The notes under the pieces are model-generated. The model made no database searches and had not been told where the DNA came from. It worked only from the letters and a program-made list of their open reading frames with translations. From assembly GCA_038380795.1 (NCBI GenBank), contig CM076272.1, forward strand, positions 5,948,001 to 6,012,000: a stretch of DNA of 64,000 nucleotides, in the 5' to 3' direction. Numbering within the stretch: position 1 is the stretch's first letter; each line of letters starts with the position of its first letter. The stretch comes from Pyrocephalus nanus (lineage: Eukaryota > Chordata > Aves > Passeriformes > Tyrannidae). Of the stretch, positions 11,131-22,450 are shown one piece after another. The translations under genes and the position numbers were made by a program.

Positions 11131-12044
11131 CTCAATGAAGACTTATTATTGTTGCTTAACCTGTGAGATTATAGAACACTTTTTCACGTCAGTGTCATGA
11201 GTGCTCACATGTTGACATTTACTGAGCCTGATTTTCAACTGAGCAAATTGCTCAAACTTGATTTCAAATGTTTTTCATTAATTTCACTAATAAGTTTGTG
11301 TGAATTATTATAAGTAAAATATGGACTCAAGGTAGCTCCCTTAAGCTTTATTTTTGTTGTGTTAAAATATGTTAATTTATTTTGTCGATTACTAAATTAT
11401 TTACTTCGGAAGTTTGCCAAGATCAAATGAGCTAAAGTGCATGCATTACATTTGGTAAGGAAACTGATGACTACTATTGAGTTGTAATTCATTTCTGTGA
11501 CTGTGTGAAAATTTCATATTATCAATAAAAATAAATTCTTCAGTTTTACCCTTCACAGATATTGTACAGAAGTACTGTGTGCAAAGAAAAGACTTAATGC
11601 TGCATGAAGAGATGAGACACAGCCTACCCCCTAAAATCAACTGTGAATGGGTAGAAAAAAACCCCATATTCCATAGTACAGTACCTTCCACTGTAAACAC
11701 CTTGACAACTTCTGTCCAGAAATTCAACTTAGGAACTGGTAGGTCCAGCAGCTTCCCATGGCTGGCATTCATATCCAGGTAGAAAGTTGTGCCATTTAAA
11801 CCTTATTTTTTATTTTGATTGTATTTTAATTAAAACAAGCCATAATCTTAGTGCATTCTTTTACTTAGTTCAAGTTGTTCTTATTTCACTTAAGCTTATT
11901 TATAGAAAAGACACAAAGAAAACTTCCTGCAAGGGTTTCTATGGCTCAGAACTGAATTTATTTTTAAACTTTATCTGGAAAAGACTCTCTGTCAAAGCGG
12001 AGATGCAGATAGAGTTTATTATGTTTTTATGCCTTAAAAACCAT
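11131..12044. other. Intergenic, nothing recognised
   Basis: AT-rich sequence downstream of LRRC49. Open frames of 67-108 codons occur on both strands at 11446-11782, but they overlap each other and match nothing I know. A third AATAAA at 11524 is the only possible gene-related signal. Confidence 0.6.
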
Positions 12045-12341
12045 GGAATCATAGAATGGTTTGGGTTGTCCTTAAACACTTCCTGGAAGGGGGCAGCCAC
12101 AGCTTTTCTGGGCAACCTGTGCCAGGGCCTCACCACCCTCACAGGGAAGAATTTCTTCCTTATATCTAATCTAACTGTTTCCTATTTTAGTTTAAAGCCA
12201 TTCCTCTTTGTCCTATCACTACATGCCCTTGTCCCAAGTCCCTCTCCAGCTCTCTTGGAGCCCCTTTAGGTATTGGAAGGGGTTCTGAGTTTCCCTGGAA
12301 ACTTCTCCAGGCTAATCAGACCAAACTCTCTCAGCCTTGAA
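12045..12341 (-). mobile_element. CR1 LINE 3' fragment
   Basis: Read on the minus strand this is the 3' end of a CR1 non-LTR retrotransposon. It contains a GATAGGACAAAGAGG-type segment, then TTAGATATAAGGAAGAAATT, a GGGTGGTGAGG-type segment and AGGTTGCCCAGA-like sequence, and ends CCAAACCATTCTATGATTCC, the expected CR1 tail. It is 5'-truncated and lacks some consensus segments before the tail. No reverse transcriptase sequence is present. The 160-codon + strand frame at 11787-12269 crosses this repeat and is not a gene. Confidence 0.88.
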
Positions 12342-15300
12342 TGGGTAGGAGGAATCAGGTGGTTCTCGGTATTTTGGGGTCTGCTTGCATTCTGGTCAAG
12401 GTGGTGCATCTAATTTGTCAGAGAGAATCCCTTTTCAGAGCATGTCCCAGGTTAACAGTGACATCCATCATGTTAATGCAGTTTTCCATTTGGTTTATGT
12501 TATATGTGATGCTCTAGTCCATACTTGCAGGTCATTTTCAGCCTTTACAGAATGTAGTAGAGGTAAAGTCACTTAAATTCAAAGGAAATGTTAGAATTCC
12601 TGAAGAAACTGCTCCAGCACCTGAGAGAATGTAATAGAAACAGTTGCCCATCTGGACTTTTTTAACTGCTTCATGGAATTTATAGGAACATTAGTGTATT
12701 TGATAGGATTTTTTCTCTTTGCATTGGAAAATTGCACTCTCATTTTATTGTTAATTTTATTAAGGGAACAAATTAAGACCCTGCAAAATGTGAGAAAATG
12801 ATAGTTTACATTAGAGAAATAACCAATGATAGTGCAAAAGTGTTTTGGATCCATCAGTTACTTTACATCATTTCTGTGAAGGGGTGGGTGGAGCAATTCC
12901 AGCTTCTGCAGGGGGACAGGAACCTTGGCAGCTGGGAAAGTGCAGAACTCTGATGATGATGTAGCTGGAGCAGATGGGCCCCTTTTGAATCAGATTCAGC
13001 AGCAATGAAAGAGTGGAAAAAAAGTGTTTTAAGAAGGAACAGGCAGTTCTCCTTGGGAAAATCCAAACTTTCTGATATTGAGGCTTTAGAAGCATAATCC
13101 TGATTGGAGGCTTTAAAGTAGGGCCTAGAAAACAATAAGATAAATAAATCAGAGGGTATTGATGGTGAGTTATAGAACCATCTCCTTAAAATGCTCTGTA
13201 TTCCGACTGGTCATTGAATGCTGCCAGTTTGGACTTTTTTTCACTAATAGCAACTGTTTCATAACAGGATTGCTAAATGGCTGAAGTGAAGGGTAGCTGG
13301 GCAGCAGTAATAAATGAAGAAAAGATTAATGTTGGGCTGCTTATGTTCTTTTCACATAAAACCAGTAGGAAAATTGTTACCAATTCTTTTTAGGAAACAA
13401 GTAAATGATGGATTAGGATGTTAGACCTAAGAGTACATAGAATTTTCAGCAGCCAGGGATTCTTAAAATTGTTTGCCTGATATATGTCATTAATGTGTTT
13501 ACCCAAATAACTTGTAACTTCATGTGGACTCACAAGATACATTCCTGCAGTTGATTATTGAGGAGTTTTCAAGTACCTAAAAAACTGAAGGTCATGTAAG
13601 AAGTAAATTCTTAGATTTTCTGAACTTTTTCTGGTTACAGATATAGTTTGAAGAGTAACCTTTAAATGCTGCATAAAACCAAATTTTGATATTGTTATTA
13701 TTTCGTTGATATCCCATCGAGAATGGACTATTGTGACCACCTTTTCTGCACAAGACAGGAACTATTACTATAAACTATTTATATGTTAACTAGAAGACAT
13801 CTTAAGGGTTAAAAAGATACTGTGTTGACTTTTAAGTCTTTTGAAAACTTTTTTTCCCCATTGATTTTTGGATTATTTATACAGTTTCATTAATTTCTGA
13901 GAGAAAAATTTCTCCTATATCCAGACAAGGGAAGATAATGATGTTTGTGGGGTTTTTTTCAGTTTCAGTTTAGCTGTATCACATGTGAAGGCCTCATTAT
14001 GTGATGCAGAGTCACTGTTATGCAAGTGAAATTTGATCTTCACTAAGGAGACTGATGAAGGGCTGGATTTCCTTTTGATCTGAAAAAGTCATAGAGCTAC
14101 AAATGTGCGGCCACAGTGGAGCAAAGGGGGAGCAGATTCACTTGATGCAAACCAAAAGCTGATGCTGTCAGTTATGAGGAAAAAAAGGTACTGGGAAGAG
14201 GTTTTAACTGAGCATAGAACTAAGTAAAACTGCCTCACTGCCCGGGACCAAGTGAATCTGGAAATAGCTGAAAGTTGTTTTCTGTGATATAACAGTGAAT
14301 TATCTTGTACCACTGTTACAAATGTCATACTTTTATCATGTAAACTACTTAAAATAATGACAATAATAAAAAGGTTAACCTGTTAAAGCACTGGCCATCT
14401 ACAGATTAAGTTAGGCTATTGTGGAACCAGTAGTGAGTCCACAATCTGTGTATACATTCTGTAAATTCAGGACAAGCAGCTGATTTTTTTTTTTTTTTAA
14501 TCTGAGCTATAGGGCTGTAAATGTGACAAACAACGATGCTTTCAGTTGCTACTTTTAATCATAGCGACACATCAGGATGAACTGCTTTTTGTTAGCTAGT
14601 TTATTTAAAGAAGTTAAGCCAAATACTTGCTATTTCATATTATTAAGCAATATCCATAAAGATGTGATTTAGATTGGGAGATCTGTGTGCATATTCAAAA
14701 TCACAATAGTAGCTATTTGTTTTGATTGAGAAAGCAGACTCCTTGGATGTGTTTCTGTTTCCACATCATCCATACTCTGCTACATCTTGAAGCCCAGTTT
14801 CAGTGAAATCATTTTTCTTTTTAAGTTGGAATCATCATATTTTTGGGGATTTTTAAGACTTAGTGTTTTGTTACACATGTAGAAGAAGGACAGGAAAGAG
14901 GAGACAATGAGTTTGCTCTGTTGTCTGATGCAGAGGCTTTTGATCAAGTGAATATAAACTGGGAGTTTTTTTGTTTGAAAAAGTAGACAGTGTGGTCTAC
15001 ACAGATGTCAGACAATCTTAGAAAAAGCTGATAGGTATCTGCCTATACACACATCACCTCAGAGCTGGATTTTCTTGAGCATAAGCTAAAAGAAATTGGA
15101 TGATCTAAGGGACTGTTTACACAACCCAAGTATTAATTTTCTTGGCTAGATTTGCTAGGCTTCTGCTCTCAGAGGAAGAAGGAAAAGCTCATCTGGAGGA
15201 ACTCCTGTCTCTGTTTGCTGTGGTGAAAACAGCATTTCTTTACAAGCTGTGTATTGGGCCTTGCATGCCATACTTGTGTACAGATGGAGTTCACAGATGC

Positions 15301-18300
15301 TTCTGCTTATTGTATCAAACGTCAGGAAACTCTGGTGAAGAATCAAGAAGTCTTAATGGAGGAAAAGGTGACTCTTCTCAAATTTTAAGTTGTATGGTTT
15401 TGGTGTTTGGGGGTTTTTTTCAGTTACAGATAGATGTATTTCAGGCAGAAACATACTTAACTGATAAAAGTACACTGAGTGTATAAAAAAAGCAGAAAAC
15501 TGCAGGTTAGAATATTTGTACCAAATCCAGCATTAGAAGTATCCAGCATCCCCAAGAAACAGGTTGGTACAAGGCAACCCTGTATTCCTTACTACTGATA
15601 CATTGACTTGAGGATGCCCTTATGGCTACCTGTTTTATCCAGCTTTCTGGAAAACACTGAAGGCTTCCTGACTGCTGTGGACTTTGATTGATTGGTACAG
15701 TGCAAAATAACGCAATCAAGACAGCAGGATCGGATTCCTCAGTCATGGGTTCTGTTGGTTCATGGGATGACAATGCTTATACCCACCTTTTGTTGCAGTC
15801 TTCCCAGTTAGGTAGGTACTTGCATATTAAGGAAAATCTTGTGTGCAACCTTCATTCTTATATAATGCAGGGCATGTGGTGTATTTCTACATCCATAACT
15901 GGGACTGTCTAGTTCCAGACCAGCTATTCCTTTCACTGCTGTTTGACTAACATGGGTATCCCAGGGGTTAAATGCTGCAATTATCAGTCCTCCATTTTAC
16001 ACCTAACAAAACTGGAACTTTTAAGGAATACTGAGCAGGTCATAAGCAAGTTCATTCCTTCTAGAATACTACACATGGATAACATGAACAGCACTAACAG
16101 TGAGAATGATACCTGTCTAGAGCAAAAGTAAGGAAAAGCCTTTCTGTGTGTAGTATGGAGCACTTAACACTGTAGCACAGGAGAAGATAGTCTGGAATGA
16201 TAATGGTTTCCATCTATTTATATCATTAGACAAGAGGTTGAAAAGTTAATTCAGATTGCAGTGGTGAAGAAATTGTGCCTGTGAATGTGATGTTTGCCCT
16301 ACATGCCCACATAGTCTAGACATCTTATTTGGTCATGCAAGTAACAGTGATATTAATGTAATTTACACTCAAATGAAAGAAATGATAGTGATATGTAGAG
16401 AAGCTGTGACTTTACAGAGATAAAAAATGCTGAGTTAATTGATTAGCTATTATATTACACTTAGAAATTATATAGTGATCCAATATGTGCTGTGGTTTGT
16501 GTTCTATGTGGATGTGTAGCATGTTTGCTGCCTATTTGCATTAGGCTGCAATGATCTATGCTTTCTAATAAAGTAAGGAAGTACCTCTGAGGGATGATGA
16601 AAGAAGCACAGAGTACAGCTTTTTTAGTTTCTAACTCAGCACTGACAATAGAGCATATTAAGTTTCATACAACTGTTGTATCCTGGGTAAAGTGCAACCA
16701 TCTTGGAGCTTCCAGAGTCATTTGACTATGAAGCTGTTGTGAAAGTCTCCTCTGCAGATGTACTAATGCAAGATTTAAATGCAAATCAACATGCTGCTGA
16801 AGATTCTCAAAGGTATTTGCATTGATTTATGCTCTTTATTAGGGTGCATAATCAAAAAGGAATATCTAAAACAGGTAACCTATGTGAGCTAAAACCTTGA
16901 TGCTGTTGAGGTTGTTGTGAGTGACAATTTATATTTATAGTGATGACATCTGTGTCTCAGTCATGTAGATTCTGTGCTGGCTAGAGGAGAATAGACACTT
17001 TTACAGTGTGAAACATCTGATTTGTTTTAGACGTCCATTGTTTCAATGAAGGGGAGTTGCCTATATTTTTTTCCTTCCCCTGTTAAAGTAGTCTAGCCAG
17101 TCATCCAGATGTTGATGTCTGCAGAAGTTTGGATTTGTACAGACAAGTTCCATCCTTCCCACCTGTTGTCTGCTTCCCTCTCATGTAACTAAATCCAGTG
17201 TTTTCTCCCATGCCAGTCAGAGCCCACAGAAGTAGCCTTTTGTATGATGAACAGGCATGTGCTCTACTTGGCTTTGGGGTAAAATCTCAGTGTCCTAGAT
17301 TTCCACAAGGACTCTTGTTAGTCTTTAGTGAAGCCTTGTCACATTTGGAAAGGCCTTGAGGTCTGACACACAGACTCAAGGTTATCAGAACACAGGTTCT
17401 CTCCTTTGCTCTTTTGAACGCATATATTGCTGAAGTGGGGAGAGAGACTGAATTGGAGTAGACGTTGTTAAACAGCAGATAACTGCTTTTTCACTCAGGT
17501 CATTGCAATAGCATATGTCTATGAGTTGTAAAGAGTGTTGCAAAATATGTTAAATGTGCTTGGTGACAAGCCAGAAAGACATGTGTTAAATATGTCAAAC
17601 TAACCAGCATATCTCCGTTGTCAAGCACAGCACTTTCTGTGGTGGGGAGCTGACTGGTTGCAAGGCTGCTGCTGTCTCTTGTACAGGGATTATTTTGCTT
17701 GGCAACTGCAAAGAAAGTAGGTCATTTGCAGATAGTAGAGGTGTTTAAGTTGTTGAACAGATTCTTCATATGTTCTGCAGAGTATCGTTCTCAAAATTTT
17801 CAGATTTATTTAAAGGAAAAATTGTTTCAGAGATGTGAGGTACCCTTTGACTTTGCTGTTCAGAATTTTTTATTTTTAAATTGCACGAATCTGTGTCTTG
17901 TTGCTGCTTGTAGAAGAAACCAAAAAGGAACCACAGGTGGTCTGAGAAAGTTGTATTATTTGTTCATCCTTTGTTAATACTGAACTTTTGCCCTTGCTCA
18001 ATGATGCTGTAGCTCGCTCACCCTCAGGGACTAACTAGAGGCTGTGTCAGGAAACTATTTTAATATAACTAGGTGTGCTCAGGGCAGTTTCCAAATTCCA
18101 TCAGCATATGGTGCCATCTAAGATTAGTCATTTATTTTCACACCTTCCATCAACACCTCACTTCGGCAAGCTTTGTCACATTGCAGGGACAAACTACCAT
18201 TTTGATAATGTGCACCTCAACATGTGACCTATGAATGTATTTGAGGTCTTTCAGTGGAACAGATGAGTGCCAATTGTAAAAATGCTCAGAATATTTAGTG

Positions 18301-20608
18301 TAAGGTATCTGTGCAGCCTTACTGCTGACTGGCTCTCAGTTCTTATTACTATTATAAAATACACGTGTCAAACACCTCCAAAAATAGTATTCAGAGGAGA
18401 CCATAGGATAAAAAGCTGTGCCATGATGAGGATCATCTCCTCATGGCCTACACTGTAACAGCTGCAAAAGTGAAAGAAAAACACCTATTTGCATTACTTA
18501 TCTGGCAATGGGCTGACAAAGGTGTTAAGGTAGCCAGGTGCTGTTTATCTCATCTGTGCTGTATATTAAGTGTGGGGCAGCTACAGAGAGTGAGGCAGCC
18601 TTGTGTATTTTTAGAGGTGTGAGAACTGTTATGGGGAGCCAAATCCTTCCAAATTTCCCCTCCCCTACTCCACTGAGGAGGCTCTGACTTTCCCCACCCT
18701 TTGTTTCCAAGCTGCAGAGTATTTTGTTGTTATTTAAGGAAAATAGTGTCAACATTGCTCATGGCTTCAGTGGTTGGTCCACAGAAGGCAGGCACAGGCA
18801 ACTTTTTCCTTTTCCCCATCTCTCCAGTGGGGAAGAGCTACAGAGAGGTTATTGCTTAATTAGCTTTAGTTGGTGTAAAGCTGAAGTGGCATTGCTGTGT
18901 TACAATGAGAGGCTGAAAGGAAGAGTGTGAGAGGTATAAAGCACCTGTCAGTGTGAAGCAAAATAGTTCTAGCACATGGAATGCTGGATTCAGTGGGATT
19001 TTTCTTTTTCCTGGCTCTTTTAAAAGAAATTTTTATTGCTGTCATTTCAATTGCATCAGCAGGTGAGAGAATCCATAACTTGTCTGCCACACAGACTTCA
19101 TTAACCTGTAACAGTCACAAGTCAGGTATTAGCTGGGTTTTTTTTACTTTTATTTTTTAAACTACTTTGTTTGTCTTATGTTCTAAGGAGAAATCATGCC
19201 ACTCTTTTGGGTTTTTTTGTTGGCTTTCTGTGTTTGTTTGTTTATTTTGCCCATTCTACCCATAGCATGTGTGGAATCTGTGATAAATAAAATGCACTGA
19301 AAGTAGGTATTTTTGTGTGAGCTTATGTGCTAAACATTTATTATCTCTTTGAAATATTTGTTGATTTAGAAGAGTCTTTTGATTCTTTTGTACATGTGTT
19401 TCAGAATGCTGTCAATTCAGTGATTCCTAATCCAAAGTCTTTGGAAATCTAGAACAGGATTGCCAAGTCTTGCTTTTTTATTAGTATTTATTTTGGTGGG
19501 GTTTTAAATGACAATTTATGATATAGCTAAAAATCATGTAAAACTTTAAGTACGTTCTTGGAAATTGTCTTCAGAAGATCAAATAAAAATTATTTCAAAA
19601 TTTTGGCTGAAATTTTTTCATCTATTTTAGACAAAGCTGTCAAAGGCTTATTTCTTTAACTATTCAAAAGACAGTTTTGTGATATGCTCCAGACTACTTC
19701 TTTCATAAAATCTGTTTTTTCAGATTGAGATACAGAATCTTCTAGAGATTAACTGGGTGAGTATAATTGTTTATCTTGTTCTCATTCTGGGCTAAAGTAA
19801 TATGATGCTGTTTGACTTTTTTCTTTCTAGCATTGTGTTATGACATCAGTCTTCACATCCAAGAGAATTAGCGTTTGAAGCTACATATTCTTGGCAGGAG
19901 TTATGATACTGGAATCAGATTTTGGCTACGGCAGACTCCAGAGTGATCTCCTGGAAATGAAGAACAGCAAGAAACAACACTGAAACCAAGCAGCTTGTTT
20001 ACTGGGGCCAATAAAGGTTTTTGTTCTTTAATTAGTTTTTATTATGTTATTGGGATTCTTGGAAAATTTGCATCTACTTTCAGATCAGAGAAATAATTGC
20101 CTGAATAGGTAGCAAATTATGTCATTCCTTTCCTAGGAGGAGCCTGGAAAGGATTCTTGCAGCTGCATCTAGAAGTTTAGGGTCTCCTCTTATCATATAG
20201 AGGTGAAGGAAGAGGTAATTTTTGTGGCTGGGATGGAGATAAAGAGCAAACCAGCTCAACATTTGTAATTTTAGTCTTCCTATTTTTACCTCTCTGAGAC
20301 TAGTGAGAAGGGGAGGAAGAGTGGAGGGGTGGCAAGAGTGTGGGCTATAAGATAGGAAGAGAGACTAGAAAGGTAATCTGAAATTGGGAAATATGCTTGT
20401 TTGAAGGGCTCCTTCTGGAACGTGGGGGATTGGCAAACCAGCTGACTCTGGTGCACAGTGCTGTGGAGCAGAGGAAGGCCTGCAGGACTGCAGTGGAGTG
20501 AAGCAGAGAGCTAGAAATGAGGAAGGGGGAGCTGGGAGCCAGGATTGAAACTGATTTCAAGCCTGTAGAGTTTGGCAGGTGTTATAAGTTACTTCTTTTC
20601 TTGAATTT
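12342..20608. other. Intergenic, no gene recognised
   Basis: About 8.3 kb of AT-rich sequence. I looked for splice-bounded coding exons, LTR termini, CR1 tails and tRNA-like folds and found none that I could support. The longest open frame is 114 codons (15142-15486, +), with no recognisable family and an overlapping opposite-strand frame. T runs occur at about 14484-14499. Confidence 0.6.
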
Positions 20609-21149
20609 TGAAGATGGCAAAAATACCTGCAGGACAAAGAAATATAGCAAGAGATTTTTATTGCAATGCTGGTTACCCATTTCCAGCACTGGGTGCACCT
20701 CTGAACCGTACAAAGAGCACACCGATATTTGAAAATCGTGCTTTTTTGTACCCTTCGATATCAGCTGTTGAATATTCATTCATTGTCCGTTTGTTGCCTT
20801 AAAAGGTAATTTCCCTGCTTTGGAGGTGGGTGTTACCTTTTGGCTGGTTGTAACATATCCCCTGGGCTCGTACAGGGGGGTTTTGCATCATCCCCATGGT
20901 ATGCGGGGTCTCTCTGTGTATCCATATGGCACAGAGGAATACATTTTTACTTATAAATTGTTCCCTGTTCCCGGCCGCAAAAGATTCCCTGGTGTTAGGT
21001 CCAGGCGGGACCCTTCACCCTACAGCTTCCACGGTATGCCTATAAGTTAGTAAATATACCGAAATAGTTCTTTTGTTAGTACCCTCTGTTTATTTTAATT
21101 TGCTTGGAATAAAACCAGGTTCCTCTACTTATCACAGCAGGTCTCTGCA
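20609..21149 (-). mobile_element. Solo LTR (541 bp) with 4-bp TSD ATTT
   Basis: The element starts TGAAGATGGC and ends GGTCTCTGCA on the + strand, so it has the TG...CA ends of an LTR. The 4-bp duplication ATTT lies at 20605-20608 and 21150-21153. On the minus strand an AATAAA signal (20657-20662 on +) sits close to the 3' end and a TTTATAAG box lies near 20953-20960. It contains CpG-bearing segments unlike its AT-rich flanks (CCGGCCGC near 20972). A 4-bp TSD is typical of class I ERVs. The shared sequence at the two edges is in fact longer (AATTTTGA at 20604 and at 21149), so the exact ends could shift by a base or two. No coding sequence remains. Confidence 0.68.
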
Positions 21150-21970
21150 ATTTTGAGTGAGAAATATGTGCACCCCAACCTCGGTGAACATTTATCTTTT
21201 TCTCATAATGTTCTTTAACTGTTCTCTTTGGTTGCTCTCCCAACTCATTCCAGAAGGCAGCTTTCTGCAGGCTGTGTTAAAGCAGGATGCCTCTGGCCTA
21301 TGTTAGGTCAGGATTTTACATCACTATTGAGTATTTGGTACTACTTTATTTACTTGGGGAATGCCTGGTGATCACTTTATGACATGACAAATACCTGTCT
21401 TTGGTTAGAAAGGGCAGGCCCTTTACAAGCAGTGCTAACAATCCTTGCTACGTGATGTCTCTTTTTTGGCACTCCACCAGAGACATTCCCAGGCACCTTA
21501 AGAAAATCAGGAACTGTGCAAACTACCCCGCAAGTCTCTGGCACCCATCATCTTTGTGTTTTCTTCAGGGAGCAGTTACCTGCTCATTGCTATTAAAGGC
21601 TTAATACATTTCTTGAAAAGCATTTTTGTAGTTCTGTGTTATAGCAGATAAACTCAAGAGAAATTCAAGCTAAATGAATTGATCTTTTGGGGCAGCAGCT
21701 CGTTCCCATCTGCTGCCTTTGCCCAAAAGTTGGCAGATGTTTTCAGCAGGGATAAAAGATGGCATCAAGGATCAAGTGCCCCCAGTGCTAATTTGAAAAG
21801 CAGTGCAAGTGGGTGAGAAGTGGTGGGTGACTGCAGCTATCAGCAGACCTTTCCTTGGTGCTCCACAGATCTAAGCAGAAAACGTTCTATTAGCAAATGT
21901 CATGCACATCTGTTATAGGTTTGAAAAGAGATGTTGGACCTTTTTCCCAATATCAATCACACCCCACCAT
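21150..21970. other. Intergenic, nothing recognised
   Basis: Non-coding sequence between the solo LTR and the CpG-rich island. Apart from a 67-codon open frame (21401-21604) of no recognisable family, I see nothing. Confidence 0.6.
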
Positions 21971-22450
21971 CCGTTTTTTTCCGGGGAGGTGGGAAGGTGG
22001 GAAGGAGCAGGGCCACGCTCAGGGTACGACGGGAGTGTGAGGAGGCTCCTTTTTAAAACCAGCCAGCGCCGCGCCTCGGCCCCCCCCCATACATTTTCTG
22101 TGGGCCTTGGTGTCCACCGACCGACAGAGCGGCAGCCACCCTCGGTTTTGGCCGCCTCCTCTTTTCCTGTGAGGAGAAGGTCTTTTTTCTCCCCCTTCCT
22201 TGGCAGACACCGCCGTGAAAGAATTACTAGGATAGCCCCGACCGTCTCGGAGTGAGGTATCCTGCCCCGGGCCGTGGGGCTGCCTTATCAGAGCGTCTTC
22301 TGGCAGCTGCCGTGACCCGAGGACCACAGCCCTGGGACTGGCGGTGGAAAAACCTTTTTCACTGTTGGCAGCGGAGCCACCGTCGCTCACGGGGCTGCGA
22401 GTAGCTGTTGAGCTACCGGGATCAGCCCCCGGCCGCCCCACCCCGGGGAA
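21971..22450. promoter_or_regulatory. CpG-rich island, candidate promoter
   Basis: A sharply bounded GC-rich, CpG-dense stretch in an AT-rich neighbourhood, with purine-rich G clusters at its left edge and segments such as GCGCCGCGCCTCGG and CCGGCCGCC. A TTTTTAAAACC string near 22050-22060 resembles a weak TATA element on the + strand, and a GAGGTATCC string near 22254 could serve as a splice donor. Both strands are open for over 100 codons (21902-22255 on +, 22019-22441 on -), which GC-rich DNA produces by chance. Candidate alternative promoter or first exon for a downstream + strand gene such as THSD4, or for a non-coding RNA. No coding similarity recognised. Confidence 0.5.

Noticed and set aside
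15142..15486. 114-codon + strand frame
   Set aside because: No recognised similarity, an overlapping frame on the other strand and no splice support.
20604..21156. Reading AATTTTGA at both edges as an 8-bp TSD of a DNA transposon
   Set aside because: The ends show no terminal inverted repeats, while the TG...CA ends with a 4-bp TSD and an internal AATAAA fit an LTR better.
22019..22441. 140-codon minus-strand frame in the smaller island
   Set aside because: Same compositional reason; an opposite-strand frame of 117 codons overlaps it and no family was recognised.
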